Positions 7,360 through 16,638 of a stretch of DNA of 64,000 bases are shown in pieces. The position numbers were made by a program, and so were the translations under genes. The stretch's first letter is position 1. Every line of letters starts with the position of its first letter. The notes below the pieces were generated by a model. That model was not told where the DNA came from, ran no database searches, and saw only the letters and a list, made by a program, of their open reading frames with translations. This DNA is from Acidovorax sp. A1169 (GTDB taxonomy: Bacteria; Pseudomonadota; Gammaproteobacteria; Burkholderiales; Burkholderiaceae_C). The stretch covers positions 62,001-126,000 of the forward strand of contig NZ_JAUZDX010000001.1 of NCBI RefSeq assembly GCF_030704685.1. The letters run 5' to 3'.

Positions 7360-8112
7360 TCAGTACTTGCCCGAGAGCAGGGCGCCGGCATGGGGCACCC
7401 GGGTCTCCAGCCCCAGGCGCCTGAGCATGGCCCAGGTGGTGCAAGCCGCCGCCGACACCACGGGGATGCCCAGCCGGTCCTGCGCCACCTGCACCGATGC
7501 CAGCGAGGGCATCTGCACGCAGGCCGAGATCACCACCACGTCCACCCCGCGCGTGTCCAGGCGCTGCACGATCTGGGCCGGGGCCGCAGGGTCCTGCGCG
7601 CCCACCTCCAGGTTGTCGGCGATTTCCAGCGACAGGCTGTCGTGCACGGCGATGCCCTCGTGCTCGATGTAGTCCACCACCAGCTGGGTGAGCGGCTTCA
7701 TGTAAGGGGTGAGAACCGAGACCTTCTTCGCGCCCATGGCCTTCAGGCCTTCGACCAGGGCGCCGGCACTCGACACCACGGGCGCTGGCTTGCCGTTGGC
7801 GACCGTGACCTCGTGCAACCGCTTTTCGGACGTGCGGTGGTAGCCCAGGCCCATGCTCATGATGGCCACCAGGCAGGCATAGCCCATCACGTCCATCTTT
7901 CCATCCGAAAGTTCCAGTGCGCAGCGGTCGGAGTCGCGGTCCATGGCGGCCAGCTGTTCCTGGGTGACCTTCTGCATGCGCATGCGGCTGGCATGGAAGC
8001 TGAAGCGCTCGGGCAGGATCTGCTCGCGGGCGCGCAGCATGGCGGGGATCTCGGTCTCCATGGTGGTGTTGGAGCTGGGCACGATCTGCCCGATGCGGTA
8101 GGTGCGTTGCAT
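7360..8112 (-). CDS. Maleate isomerase / Asp-Glu racemase superfamily enzyme
   Basis: A 250-residue protein of the maleate cis-trans isomerase group. It opens with the family motif IVPSSNTTMETE. The two expected catalytic cysteines lie in YACLVAIMS (about residue 77) and SACVQMPSL (about 195), and GAKKVSVLTPYM is the usual central strand. The reaction would be maleate to fumarate, the last step of the nicotinate and some aromatic routes; arylmalonate decarboxylase is the closest alternative. It shares orientation with the downstream end of a Bug-type binding protein gene 92 bases away, both likely under the divergent LysR regulator, suggesting uptake and use of a small dicarboxylate. Confidence 0.8.
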   Translation of the reverse strand: MQRTYRIGQIVPSSNTTMETEIPAMLRAREQILPERFSFHASRMRMQKVTQEQLAAMDRDSDRCALELSDGKMDVMGYACLVAIMSMGLGYHRTSEKRLHEVTVANGKPAPVVSSAGALVEGLKAMGAKKVSVLTPYMKPLTQLVVDYIEHEGIAVHDSLSLEIADNLEVGAQDPAAPAQIVQRLDTRGVDVVVISACVQMPSLASVQVAQDRLGIPVVSAAACTTWAMLRRLGLETRVPHAGALLSGKY

Positions 8113-8204
8113 GGCGGTCTTTCACGAAAAATGGGCAAAGCGCTGCCCCGCCCGGCGCGCGGGGCGCCGGGAATGGGATCACACAGGGGCGGGGTGCTGG
8201 CGGG

Positions 8205-9167
8205 TCAGTCGGCCTTGATGCCGGCGCCCTTGATGGTCTTGGCCCAGTAGGCGGTCTCGGTCTTCACCAGGTCACCAAGCGCATCGGGCGCCAGGTAGCG
8301 CAGCTCGATGCCAGCGGCGTCGGCGCGCTGGCGCGTCTCGGGCATCTCCAGGGCCTTCTTCACGTCGGCCGTGAGCTTGGCGATCACCGCCGGTGGCGTG
8401 GCCGCCGGGGCGAACAGGCCCACCCAGGCTTCGAGCTTGAAGTCGGGCATCCCGGCCTCGGCCACCGTCGGCACGTTGGGCAGGCCCGGGTGGCGCTTGG
8501 TGCCGGTCACGGCAAAGGCCTTGAGCTTGCCGCTGACCACATGCTGCATGACGGAGGGCGGCGTGGTGATGAACACCTGCACCTGGCCGGCCAGCACGTC
8601 GGCCACGGCCGGGCCCGAACCGCGGTAGGGGATGTGGGTCATGAAGGTGCCGCTCTGCTGCTTGAAGATCTCGGTGCCGATGTGCGAGAGCGAGCCATTG
8701 CCTTGCGATGCGTAGTTGACCTTGCCGGGGTTCGCCTTGAGGTAGGCGATGAACTCCTTGAGGTTGTTGCCCGGCACCGAAGGGTGGGCCGCAATCACGT
8801 TGGTGGCCACGGTGAGCAGGGCCACGGGGGCGAAGTCCTTGGCCTCCCAGGGCAGGCTGGGGGCCAGTGCCGGGTTGCCCACATGGTAGGCCGAGTACGA
8901 GATCAGCAGGTTGTAGCCGTCGGCCTTGCTGCGGGCCACGGCACCGTAGGCCACGTTGCCGCTGCCGCCTGCCTTGTTGTCGATCACCACCGGCTGGCCG
9001 AGCACGCGCGCCAGGGGTTCGTTGAGCAACCGGGCCGAGGTGTCCACCACACCGCCGGGCGGGTTGGGCACGGTGAGCGTGATGGCCTTGCTGGGGTAAT
9101 TGTCCTGCGCCGAGGCCAGGCCCGAAAGGGCCAGCGTGGCAGCCAGCAGGTTGTGCTTGATCGTCAT
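8205..9167 (-). CDS. Bug-family tripartite tricarboxylate transporter substrate-binding protein
   Basis: A 320-residue periplasmic protein. The start chosen is the ATG of MTIKHNLLAATLALSGLASAQ, which gives a clean signal peptide cleaved after AxA and has a GGAGA site 5 bases upstream; the longer frame lacks both. Mature-protein family features are YPSKAITLTVPNPPGGVVD near the N-terminus and the VVIDNKAGGSGNVA loop. Bug proteins bind carboxylates for TctAB-type transporters; no TctA or TctB gene is nearby, as is usual for the many orphan Bug genes of Comamonadaceae and Bordetella. The neighbouring maleate isomerase makes a C4 dicarboxylate a reasonable ligand guess. Confidence 0.9.
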   Translation of the reverse strand: MTIKHNLLAATLALSGLASAQDNYPSKAITLTVPNPPGGVVDTSARLLNEPLARVLGQPVVIDNKAGGSGNVAYGAVARSKADGYNLLISYSAYHVGNPALAPSLPWEAKDFAPVALLTVATNVIAAHPSVPGNNLKEFIAYLKANPGKVNYASQGNGSLSHIGTEIFKQQSGTFMTHIPYRGSGPAVADVLAGQVQVFITTPPSVMQHVVSGKLKAFAVTGTKRHPGLPNVPTVAEAGMPDFKLEAWVGLFAPAATPPAVIAKLTADVKKALEMPETRQRADAAGIELRYLAPDALGDLVKTETAYWAKTIKGAGIKAD

Positions 9168-9217
9168 GTTTGTCTCCGCCTGGATGTTGTAGTCAGGGTA
9201 TTGTGGAAACAAGCGAA

Positions 9218-9240
9218 CCAACAGTCCAATATATTGTTGG
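9218..9240. promoter_or_regulatory. Candidate LysR operator in the Bug/LysR divergent gap
   Basis: A perfect inverted repeat, CCAACA then 11 bases then TGTTGG, sits in the 99-bp gap between the divergent binding-protein and LysR genes, 27 bases before the LysR start. It contains a T-N11-A arrangement typical of LysR-type regulators. Position and symmetry make it the likely autoregulatory site. Confidence 0.6.
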
Positions 9241-9266
9241 TCTTGATCAAGACTTGAAAAGTATCA

Positions 9267-10136
9267 ATGGAACTGCGGCATCTGCGTTACTTCATCGCCC
9301 TGGCCGAAGAGCTGAGCTTCACGCGCGCTGCGCAGCGCCTGCATGTGTCACAGCCGCCGCTGAGCCTGCAGATCGCCCAGCTGGAGCAGGAACTGGGTGC
9401 GCAACTGTTCGTGCGCACCAGCCGGCGCGTGGAGCTGACGCTGGCGGGCCAGGCCTACCTGGTCGATGCGCGCGCGGTGCTCGAGCGGCTGGACACGGCG
9501 CGCCAGCGCGTGGCAGCCATCGGCCAGGGGCAGGCAGGGCGCATCGAGGTGGGGCTGTCGGGCTCGCATTTCCTCGGGCCGTTTCCGGCAGCGCTGGCGC
9601 GCTACCGGCACAGCCACCCGGGCGTGGACGTGGTGCTGCACGAGATGCAGCCCTCGCTGCAGCAGGCGGCCCTGCGCGACAAGCGCATCGACGTGGGCAT
9701 TTCGCGCACGGCGGTCAACGACGACCAGCTTTCCAGCACCCTGCTGTGGCCCGACCCCGTGGTGGCCGCCTTGCCGCCCGGCCACCCGCTGGCGGCGCGC
9801 AAGGCCCTGGCCCTGAAGGACCTGCGCAGTGAGGCCTTCGTGATGCTGCGCCGCGATTCATCGGCCCATGCCGAGCACATGGTGCAGTGCTGCGTGCAGG
9901 CGGGCTTTGCGCCCCGGGTGGCGCAGACCACGGTGGAGCTGGCGGCCTTGCTGAGCCTGGTGGCCGCAGGGCTGGGCGTGGCGCTGGTGCCGTCGTCGCT
10001 CGGCAGCCTGTTCGGTGCCCGCGTGGTGCTCAAGACCCTGGGGGCCAAGGCACCGCGTGCCGACGTGCATGCGCTGCAGCGGCGCGGCGACCTGCTGGGG
10101 GTGGTGCCGGCCTTCGTGCGCGTGGTCGCCGGCTGA
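9267..10136 (+). CDS. LysR-type transcriptional regulator
   Basis: A 289-residue regulator starting MELRHLRYFIALAEELSF, the classical LysR winged-helix opening. The recognition helix region AAQRLHVSQPPLSLQIAQLE lies at about 19-38, and the effector-binding domain (about 90-289) contains RIEVGLSGSHFLGPFP, like the CatM/BenM branch. It is transcribed away from the Bug-protein gene, and a symmetrical operator candidate lies in between. By position it should control that gene and the maleate isomerase gene, with a small organic acid as co-inducer (inference). Confidence 0.92.
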   Translation: MELRHLRYFIALAEELSFTRAAQRLHVSQPPLSLQIAQLEQELGAQLFVRTSRRVELTLAGQAYLVDARAVLERLDTARQRVAAIGQGQAGRIEVGLSGSHFLGPFPAALARYRHSHPGVDVVLHEMQPSLQQAALRDKRIDVGISRTAVNDDQLSSTLLWPDPVVAALPPGHPLAARKALALKDLRSEAFVMLRRDSSAHAEHMVQCCVQAGFAPRVAQTTVELAALLSLVAAGLGVALVPSSLGSLFGARVVLKTLGAKAPRADVHALQRRGDLLGVVPAFVRVVAG

Positions 10137-10145
10137 AAGGATCGG

Positions 10146-10958
10146 TCAATCCCAGGCGGGAGCCAGGCCGTCGGGGTCGACCAGCCGGCCGCCTCGGTCC
10201 AGGGTCGCGATCTGCGCCATCTCCGTGTCCGTCAGGCGCAGCTGCTGCGCCTTCAGGTTGCTGGCCAGGTTCTCGCGCCGGGTGGACGAGGGGATCACGG
10301 CGTAGCCCAGTTGCAGCGCCCAGGCCAGTACCACCTGGGCCGCGGTGGCCCCATGCGCGCGGGCAATGGCTTCGATCACCGGTTCGTTCAGCACCTTGCC
10401 GTAGGCGAGGGTCATGTACGAGGTGATGGGGATGCCCTGGCTTTTCGCGAAATCCGCCACGCTGCGGTTCTGCAGGTAGGGGTGCAGCTCGATCTGATTG
10501 GTAGCGATGGTGTCCGCGCCCACGGCGGCAATGGCCTGCTGCATCAGCGCCACGGTGAAGTTGGAGACGCCGATGTGCCGCGCCAGGCCCTGGGCCTTGG
10601 CTTCGGCCAGGGCGCCCATGTACTCGGCCACGGGCACGGCACCACCCGGGGAGGGCCAGTGGATCAGGGCCAGGTCCACCTGCTCGGTGCGCAGCTTGGC
10701 GAGGCTGTCCTTCAGGCTGGGGATGAGCTTGTCCGCCGCCAGGTTCTCGGTCCAGACCTTGGTGGTGAGGAACAGCGCGCTGCGTGGCACGCCGCTTTCG
10801 GCAATGGCCTGGCCGACCTCGGCCTCGTTGCCGTAGATCTGCGCGGTGTCGATGGCGCGATAACCCAGGTCGAGCGCATTGCGCGCCGAGTCGACGACGA
10901 CCTGGTCCTTGAGGCGGAAGGTACCCAGGCCGAAGGCGGGGATGGAAGAAGAATGCAT
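10146..10958 (-). CDS. dkgB: Aldo/keto reductase, DkgB type
   Basis: A 270-residue NADPH-dependent reductase very similar to E. coli DkgB (2,5-diketo-D-gluconate reductase B / methylglyoxal reductase). The start chosen is [18 protein letters not shown]; the longer frame adds a stretch not found in the family. The catalytic tetrad is visible as Asp and Tyr in [11 protein letters not shown], Lys in LTTKVW and His in LIHWPSP. The cofactor-binding end has [14 protein letters not shown]. The C-terminus LAPAWD also matches. It follows an MFS exporter gene by 40 bases on the same strand, which points to a shared detoxification role for reactive carbonyl compounds. Confidence 0.92.
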   Translation of the reverse strand: MHSSSIPAFGLGTFRLKDQVVVDSARNALDLGYRAIDTAQIYGNEAEVGQAIAESGVPRSALFLTTKVWTENLAADKLIPSLKDSLAKLRTEQVDLALIHWPSPGGAVPVAEYMGALAEAKAQGLARHIGVSNFTVALMQQAIAAVGADTIATNQIELHPYLQNRSVADFAKSQGIPITSYMTLAYGKVLNEPVIEAIARAHGATAAQVVLAWALQLGYAVIPSSTRRENLASNLKAQQLRLTDTEMAQIATLDRGGRLVDPDGLAPAWD

Positions 10959-10998
10959 GAAGAAAGACTCCGTGTGGATGTGCAGGAAAAAAGGGTGA

Positions 10999-12201
10999 TC
11001 AGTGGCCGACGGGGACCGGGCCACTGGAGCGCACGGGGATTCCGGCTCGGCGGTCCAGCACGCCGCTGTAGTGCGTCAGGGCCAGCGAACCCAGCACCAC
11101 CACGGCGCCTATCCAGGGCGTGTGCATCAGGCCCAAGTGCGTCACGATCAGGCCACCGGCCCAGGCGGCACCGGCAATGCCCAGGTTGAAGGCGGCGATG
11201 TTCAGGCCCGAGGCCACGTCCACCGCCTGGGGCGTGAAACGCTCGGCCTGCTTGACCACGTAGACCTGCAGCCCCGGCACGTTGCCGAAGGCCACGGCGC
11301 CCCAGAGCAGCACGGTCACCAGCGCCAACCAGGGGTGCGGCGCGGTGAACTGCAGCAGCAGCAATACGGCGGCCAGCAGCGCGAACACGATGCGCAGCGC
11401 GGGGATCGGACCCAGCCGGTCGGCCAGCCTGCCGCCCCAGATGTTGCCCACCGCGACCGATATGCCATAGACCAGCATCACCCAGCCCACCGCACCGGCG
11501 CTGAAACCAGAAATGTCGGTCAGGATGGGTGCAAGAAAGGTGAAGGGAATGAAGGTGCCACCGTAGCCGATGGCCGTCTTGGCATACACCAGCAGCAGGC
11601 GTGGCTCGGCCAGCACCTTGGCCTGCTGCAGCAGCGAGGCCGGTGGGGTGTGGGCGATATTGCGCGGCACGAAGAGGGCGCTGCCGATGAAGGCGACCAC
11701 GCCCAGTGCCGAGACGGCCAAAAAGGTCTCGCGCCAGCCGAAGTGCTGGCCGATGAAGGTGCCCAGCGGCACCCCGGTGACCAGCGCCACGGTGAGCCCG
11801 GTGAACATGATGGCAATGGCGCTGGCGGCTTTTTCGCGCGGCACCAGGCCCGTGGCGATGGTCGAGCCGATGGAGAAGAACACCCCGTGCGCCAGGCCGG
11901 TGAGAATGCGCGCGGCCACCAGCGATTCATAGCTCGGTGCCTGCCAGGCCAGCAGGTTGCCGGCGGTGAACAAGGCCATCAGCGACAGCAGCAGCGCCTT
12001 GCGCGGCAGCTTGCCGGTGAGGGCCGTGAGCACCGGGGCGCCGACGGCGACCCCCAGGGCATACAGGCTCACCAGCAGGCCCGCAGAGGGGATGCTGATG
12101 GACAGGTCGGCCGCCACGGTGGGCAGCAGGCCAACGATCACGAACTCGGTCGTGCTGATGGCAAAAGCGCTGAGCGTCAGCGCGAGCAAGGCAATGGGCA
12201 T
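10999..12201 (-). CDS. MFS transporter, DHA1 family (YdhP/AraJ-like)
   Basis: A 400-residue transporter with twelve predicted membrane segments. The start chosen, [20 protein letters not shown], begins directly in the first segment and carries the [10 protein letters not shown] motif of DHA1 efflux proteins. The open frame extends far upstream, but that part is antisense to the LysR gene and is not credible. The loop motif GKLPRKALL (about residue 65) and RILTGLAHG (motif B) are present. It is probably an efflux pump for sugars or small drugs. It is divergent from a LysR gene, with a palindrome in the gap, and is followed by dkgB. Confidence 0.88.
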   Translation of the reverse strand: MPIALLALTLSAFAISTTEFVIVGLLPTVAADLSISIPSAGLLVSLYALGVAVGAPVLTALTGKLPRKALLLSLMALFTAGNLLAWQAPSYESLVAARILTGLAHGVFFSIGSTIATGLVPREKAASAIAIMFTGLTVALVTGVPLGTFIGQHFGWRETFLAVSALGVVAFIGSALFVPRNIAHTPPASLLQQAKVLAEPRLLLVYAKTAIGYGGTFIPFTFLAPILTDISGFSAGAVGWVMLVYGISVAVGNIWGGRLADRLGPIPALRIVFALLAAVLLLLQFTAPHPWLALVTVLLWGAVAFGNVPGLQVYVVKQAERFTPQAVDVASGLNIAAFNLGIAGAAWAGGLIVTHLGLMHTPWIGAVVVLGSLALTHYSGVLDRRAGIPVRSSGPVPVGH

Positions 12202-12278
12202 GGAAACACTCCTGTGGGGATGCAGGGAAGTGTCGGATTTGCAGCCTTGCAGAAAAAGACGGTTACAAGCCATAGATA

Positions 12279-12295
12279 GTTGATTTGGAATCAAC
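12279..12295. promoter_or_regulatory. Candidate LysR operator in the MFS/LysR divergent gap
   Basis: The perfect palindrome GTTGATT-TGG-AATCAAC lies 20 bases before the LysR start and 78 bases from the MFS start. It satisfies the T-N11-A rule. It is the only strong dyad in the 114-bp gap. Confidence 0.6.
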
Positions 12296-12315
12296 AATCG
12301 GCGAGCATTGCGCCC

Positions 12316-13200
12316 ATGAAATCCACCCTGGAAGAGTTGCAGGCCTTCGTGGCCGTGGTCGACGGCGGCTCCATCACGGCGGCGGCGGACCAGTTGGGTC
12401 AGACGGTCTCGGGCATCAGCCGGGCCCTTGGGCGCCTGGAAAAGAAGCTGGAGACCACACTGCTGCGCCGCACCACGCGCCGCACCGAGCTGACCGAGGA
12501 GGGCCAGGCCTTCCTGCAGCGCACGCGCGCCATCCTGGCCTCCATCGACGATGCGGAGGAAAGCATGGCCGCGCGGCGCCAGCAGCCCGCCGGCCGGCTG
12601 CGCGTGAATGCGGCCACGCCCTTCATGCTGCACGCCGTGGTGCCGCTGGTACCTGCGTTCCGCGCGGCCTATCCGCAGATCACGCTGGAGCTCAATACGG
12701 ACGAGATGTACATCGACCTGCTGGAGCAGCGCACGGACGTGGCCATCCGCATAGGCCGGCTGCAGGACTCGACCCTGCATGCGCGCCCCCTGTGCACCAG
12801 CCGCCTGCGCGTGCTGGCCAGCCCGGAGTACCTGGCGCGCGCCGGCAAGCCCAAGGGCGTGGCCGACCTGGCCGGGCACACGCTGCTGGGCTTCAACGAA
12901 CCCGAGTTGCTCAACCGCTGGCCGCTGCGCGGCACGCACGGAGACGAATGGCGGATCGTGCCCAGCCTCACCGCGTCGAGCGGCGAAACATTGCGCCAGC
13001 TGGCGCTGGAACATGTGGGGCTGGTATGCCTGTCGGATTTCATGACCGCAGGCGACCGCGATGCCGGCCGCCTGGTGCAGGTGCTGGCGCGCGACACGGT
13101 GGACGTGCGCCAGCCCATCAATGCGGTCTACTACCGCAACACGCAACTGGCGGCGCGCATTGCGTGCTTCCTGGATTTCCTCCAGGAGCGCATGGGTTAG
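12316..13200 (+). CDS. LysR-type transcriptional regulator (CrgA/AaeR-like group)
   Basis: A 294-residue regulator; the start MKSTLEELQAFVAVVDGGS is the normal LysR opening, and the longer frame adds 12 unlikely residues. Helix-turn-helix at about 17-40 (GSITAAADQLGQTVSGISRALGR). The effector domain has RLRVNAATPFMLHAVVPLV and VAIRIGRLQDSTLHAR, typical of the large LysR subgroup that controls efflux pumps and reductases. It is divergent from the MFS exporter gene and likely its regulator. Its stop overlaps the convergent glutathione transferase gene by 4 bases. Confidence 0.92.
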   Translation: MKSTLEELQAFVAVVDGGSITAAADQLGQTVSGISRALGRLEKKLETTLLRRTTRRTELTEEGQAFLQRTRAILASIDDAEESMAARRQQPAGRLRVNAATPFMLHAVVPLVPAFRAAYPQITLELNTDEMYIDLLEQRTDVAIRIGRLQDSTLHARPLCTSRLRVLASPEYLARAGKPKGVADLAGHTLLGFNEPELLNRWPLRGTHGDEWRIVPSLTASSGETLRQLALEHVGLVCLSDFMTAGDRDAGRLVQVLARDTVDVRQPINAVYYRNTQLAARIACFLDFLQERMG

Positions 13201-13901
13201 CCTCGTGCCGGGATGTTCAGGCCCTTGACCACGGCCGGGCGCGCTACGAAAGCCTCCAGCACGCGCTTTATTTCCTTGAACTGGTCGAAAGCCACCAGCT
13301 CGCCCGCGCCATAGAAGCCCACCAGGTTGCGCACCCAGGGCAGGATGGCGATGTCGGCAATGGTGTAGGTGTCGCCCATCACCCACTGGCGTCCGGCCAG
13401 GCGCTGGTCCAGCACGCCGAGCAGGCGCTTGGACTCGGCCACGTAGCGGTCGCGCGGGCGCTTGTCCTCGAAGTCCTTGCCGGCGAACTTGTGGAAGAAG
13501 CCGAGCTGGCCGAACATCGGGCCCACGCCGCCCATCTGCCACATCACCCACTGCAGGGTTTCATAGCGGGCCGCTGCGTCCTGGGGCACCAGTTGGCCGG
13601 TCTTGTCCGCCAGGTAGATGAGGATGGCGCCCGACTCGAACAGCGCCAGTGGTTTGCCGCCGGGGCCGTCGGGGTCGAGGATGGCGGGGATCTTGTTGTT
13701 GGGGTTGAGCGACAGGAACTCGGGCGAGGTCTGGTCGTTAGTCTCGAAACTCACCAGGTGCGGCTCGTAGGGCAGGCCCAGCTCTTCCAGCGCGATCGAG
13801 GCCTTCACGCCATTGGGCGTGGGCAGCGAGTACAGCTGGATGCGGTCCGGGTGCTGGGCGGGCCACTTGCGGGTGATGGGGAAAGCGGAAATGTCTGCCA
13901 T
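13197..13901 (-). CDS. Glutathione S-transferase family protein (YfcG/YghU-like)
   Basis: A 234-residue GST-fold protein. The start [15 protein letters not shown] has GGAG four bases upstream. The N-terminal thioredoxin-like domain contains [20 protein letters not shown], where Thr/Asn replace the classical Tyr/Ser as in the Nu-class disulfide-bond oxidoreductases YfcG and Ygh[10 protein letters not shown] and [12 protein letters not shown] bind glutathione. The C-terminal helical domain contains [13 protein letters not shown] glutathione-dependent disulfide reductase or peroxidase role is expected. Convergent with the LysR gene. Confidence 0.9.
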   Translation of the reverse strand: MADISAFPITRKWPAQHPDRIQLYSLPTPNGVKASIALEELGLPYEPHLVSFETNDQTSPEFLSLNPNNKIPAILDPDGPGGKPLALFESGAILIYLADKTGQLVPQDAAARYETLQWVMWQMGGVGPMFGQLGFFHKFAGKDFEDKRPRDRYVAESKRLLGVLDQRLAGRQWVMGDTYTIADIAILPWVRNLVGFYGAGELVAFDQFKEIKRVLEAFVARPAVVKGLNIPARG

Positions 13902-14029
13902 GGGCTCCTCGTTCGTTGTTTTCAAAGACGCATGAGCCTAAACCGCTTGGCCGCCCTGTGCTGGATGGGGGCATTGCGATTGCCACGGCGGTTGGCAGGG
14001 CCGCCCCGCCACCGACGATAATCCGGAGC

Positions 14030-14908
14030 ATGAAGATCCACTTCACCAAAATGCAGGGCGCGGGCAACGACTTCGTCGTGCTCGACGAGACCCGCTCGCG
14101 CCTGAACCTCACGGCCGGCCAGTACCGCTACCTGGCGGACCGCCATTTCGGCGTGGGCGCCGACCAGATCCTCACCGTGCGCCCCTCGCCCGCCGCGGGC
14201 ATCGACTTCGAATACGTGATCCACAACGCCGACGGCGGCGAGGTGGGCCAGTGCGGCAACGGCTCGCGCTGCTTTGCGCGCTACGTTTACGACAAGGGCC
14301 TGACCACCAAGGACACCATCCGCGTGCAGACGCTCAGCGGCGTGCTCTCGCCCAGGCTCAATGCCGATGGCCGGGTCACGGTAGACATGGGCGTGCCGGT
14401 GCTCGACGAGCCCCGCGTGCCTTTCGATACCACTGCCCTGGCCCCCACGGTGCAGGGCAACGGCCGCACCTGGCCCCTGGCGTTCGATGTGCAGGGCATC
14501 CCCGTCACCGTGCCGGTGGCCGTGGTCTCCATGGGCAACCCGCATGCGGTGCAACTGGTGGACAGCGTGGACACGGCCCCGGTGGGTCTGTGGGGCCCGC
14601 TGATCGAGAGCCACTCGCGCTTTCCGGAGCGCGTGAACGCGGGCTTCATGCAGATCGTGGACCGTGGCCATGTGCGCCTGCGCGTGTTCGAGCGCGGCAC
14701 CGGCGAGACCCTGGCCTGCGGCTCGGGCGCCTGCGCGGCCGTGGCCGCCGGCATCTGCCTGGGGCTGCTCGACAATGAGGTGCATGTGGACATGCACGGC
14801 GGGCGCCTGACCATCGCCTGGAGCGGCGAGGGCACCGATTCCCTTTTCATGACCGGCCCGGCCACCACCGTATTCGAAGGCCAGATCGACATTCCGGACG
14901 CAGCATGA
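14030..14908 (+). CDS. dapF: Diaminopimelate epimerase
   Basis: A 292-residue cofactor-independent racemase that converts LL- to meso-diaminopimelate for lysine synthesis and for the peptidoglycan stem peptide added by MurE. The start [17 protein letters not shown] is the canonical N-terminus with CCGGAG just upstream. The two catalytic cysteines are in [16 protein letters not shown] (about 79) and [10 protein letters not shown] (about 229). It is first of a three-gene unit, overlapping the DUF484 gene by ATGA, the same order as dapF-yigA-xerC in enterobacteria. Confidence 0.97.
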   Translation: MKIHFTKMQGAGNDFVVLDETRSRLNLTAGQYRYLADRHFGVGADQILTVRPSPAAGIDFEYVIHNADGGEVGQCGNGSRCFARYVYDKGLTTKDTIRVQTLSGVLSPRLNADGRVTVDMGVPVLDEPRVPFDTTALAPTVQGNGRTWPLAFDVQGIPVTVPVAVVSMGNPHAVQLVDSVDTAPVGLWGPLIESHSRFPERVNAGFMQIVDRGHVRLRVFERGTGETLACGSGACAAVAAGICLGLLDNEVHVDMHGGRLTIAWSGEGTDSLFMTGPATTVFEGQIDIPDAA

Positions 14909-15603
14909 CCAACCCCAGCACCCACATCCCGCCCATCACCGAAGACGACATCGCCCAGTTCCTGGAGAACACGCCCGGCTTTTTCGAGCGCCACGCCGAG
15001 GTGCTGGCCAGCGTGCAGATCACCAGCCCCCACGGTGCCCGTGCCGTGAGCCTGCAGGAGCGCCAGGCCGAGATGCTGCGCGAGAAGATCAAGGGACTGG
15101 AGCACCGCGTGATGGACATGGTGCGCAACAGCGGCGAGAACACCGCCATTGCGGCCAAGGTGCACCAATGGACCAGCGCACTGCTGCAGGTCAAGGACCC
15201 GTTCGACCTGCCCGAAGCAGTGGTGGAGGGCATCCGCACCCTGTTCGACGTGCCCCAGGCCACCGTGCGCGTGTGGGAAGTGGCCGGCCCCTATGTGGAC
15301 GCCGACTTCGCCCAGGGCGCCAGTGAAGACGCGCGGGCCTTCGCCTCGTCGCTGACCATGCCCTTTTGCGGCCCCAACCTGGGCTTCGAGCCGGCCGGCT
15401 GGCTGAGCTCTCCGGACGGGGTGCAGGCCCAGTCGCTGGCCCTGCTGCCGCTGCGCCAGGGCGCCATCGACAGCGCCACGCCAGCCTTCGGGCTGCTGGT
15501 GCTGGGCTCGCACGATCCCCAGCGCTTCGATGCCACCATGGGCACCGAATTCCTTTCGCGCATTGCCGAGCTGGCCAGCTCGGCGCTGGTGCGCCTGCGC
15601 TGA
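14905..15603 (+). CDS. DUF484 family protein (YigA-like)
   Basis: A 232-residue protein of unknown biochemical role. The N-terminal signature [20 protein letters not shown] and then [19 protein letters not shown] (a helical, probably coiled-coil stretch at about 48-75) are typical of DUF484, and the rest resembles a GAF-like sensor domain ending [13 protein letters not shown]. Its fixed position between dapF and xerC in many proteobacteria suggests a link to chromosome-dimer resolution or the envelope, but no function has been shown. Start overlaps the dapF stop by 4 bases. Confidence 0.88.
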   Translation: MTNPSTHIPPITEDDIAQFLENTPGFFERHAEVLASVQITSPHGARAVSLQERQAEMLREKIKGLEHRVMDMVRNSGENTAIAAKVHQWTSALLQVKDPFDLPEAVVEGIRTLFDVPQATVRVWEVAGPYVDADFAQGASEDARAFASSLTMPFCGPNLGFEPAGWLSSPDGVQAQSLALLPLRQGAIDSATPAFGLLVLGSHDPQRFDATMGTEFLSRIAELASSALVRLR

Positions 15604-15627
15604 TCTGCCAAGCGGACGGCTGTCCTC

Positions 15628-16632
15628 GTGACCACCGCCACACCCATCGCCCCTGACGTCGGCACCCCGGCACCGGATCCTCTGGTGCTGCGCTACCTGG
15701 AGCATGTGCGCGTGGAAAAGCGCCTGGCGGCGCGCACGCTCACGCTGTACACGCTGGACTTGGAGAAGCTGGCGCAGTTTGCAGCCGGCGTGGGCCTGCC
15801 CCTGCTGCAGCTGCAGACGGCGCACATCCGCCGCTTTGTAGCGCAGATGCACAGCAGCGGGCGCAGCGGGCGCGGCATAGCGCTCATCCTTTCGGGCTGG
15901 CGCGGCTTTTTCATCTGGGCCGGGCGCCAGGGCCTGGTGCCGCACAACCCGGTGCAGGACGTGCGTGCTCCCAAGGCCCCTAAGCCCCTGCCCAAGGCCC
16001 TGGGCGTGGACGACGCCGTGCGCCTGGCCGAGTTCGACAACACCGGGGCCGACCCCTGGCTGGAGGCGCGAGACGCCGCCATGGTGGAGCTGCTCTACGG
16101 CTGTGGCCTGCGCGTGGGCGAGCTCGCGGGGCTTGATGCCGTGCCCGGTGCCGAAACCCAGCGCCAGGGCCGCGGCTGGATCGACCTGCAGGCGGGCGAG
16201 GCGCATGTGTTCGGCAAGGGCAGCAAGCGGCGCAGCGTACCCGTGGGTCGCTCGGCCCTGGATGCGCTGCAGGCCTGGCTGGCGCTGCGCGCCGGGCCGT
16301 TCGGCGGCGAGGGGGCGGCGCGCCTGGATGCCGCACTGTTCCTGGGTCAGCGCGGCGCGCGGCTCACGGCACAGTCCATCTGGCTGCGGCTGCGCCAGCG
16401 CAGCCAGCAGGCGGGGCTGACCACGCCGGTGCACCCGCACATGCTGCGCCACTCGTTCGCCAGCCACCTGCTGCAGTCCAGCGGCGACCTGCGCGCCGTG
16501 CAGGAGCTGCTCGGCCACGCCAACATCACTACCACGCAGGTCTACACGCGCCTGGATTTTCAGCACCTGGCCAAGGTGTACGACGCGGCCCATCCGCGGG
16601 CTCGGCTCAAGCCAGGCGCGGGCTCTGAATAG
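15628..16632 (+). CDS. xerC: Tyrosine recombinase XerC
   Basis: A 334-residue site-specific recombinase that with XerD resolves chromosome dimers at dif. GTG start. The N-terminal SAM-like core-binding domain covers about 15-115 (YLEHVRVEKRLAARTL). Catalytic residues are recognisable: Arg in YGCGLRVGELAGL, Lys in GKGSKRRSVP, HxxR in HPHMLRHSFASHLL, His in LLGHANITTTQ and the nucleophile in VYTRLDF. About 15 extra residues sit between the LRVGEL motif and GKGSK. It closes the dapF-DUF484-xerC unit; the convergent GGDEF/EAL gene ends 6 bases away. Confidence 0.95.
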   Translation: MTTATPIAPDVGTPAPDPLVLRYLEHVRVEKRLAARTLTLYTLDLEKLAQFAAGVGLPLLQLQTAHIRRFVAQMHSSGRSGRGIALILSGWRGFFIWAGRQGLVPHNPVQDVRAPKAPKPLPKALGVDDAVRLAEFDNTGADPWLEARDAAMVELLYGCGLRVGELAGLDAVPGAETQRQGRGWIDLQAGEAHVFGKGSKRRSVPVGRSALDALQAWLALRAGPFGGEGAARLDAALFLGQRGARLTAQSIWLRLRQRSQQAGLTTPVHPHMLRHSFASHLLQSSGDLRAVQELLGHANITTTQVYTRLDFQHLAKVYDAAHPRARLKPGAGSE

Positions 16633-16638
16633 AACGGG

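Noticed and set aside
10999..13551. 850-codon frame that would extend the MFS transporter upstream
   Set aside because: The added N-terminal half is antisense to the LysR gene at 12316-13200 and has no domain; the real start is in the first membrane segment at 12201.
14287..16593. Long open frame on the - strand (768 codons) opposite dapF, DUF484 and xerC
   Set aside because: Antisense shadow of three well-supported genes, Gln/His/Arg-rich composition typical of GC-rich reverse frames and no recognisable domain.
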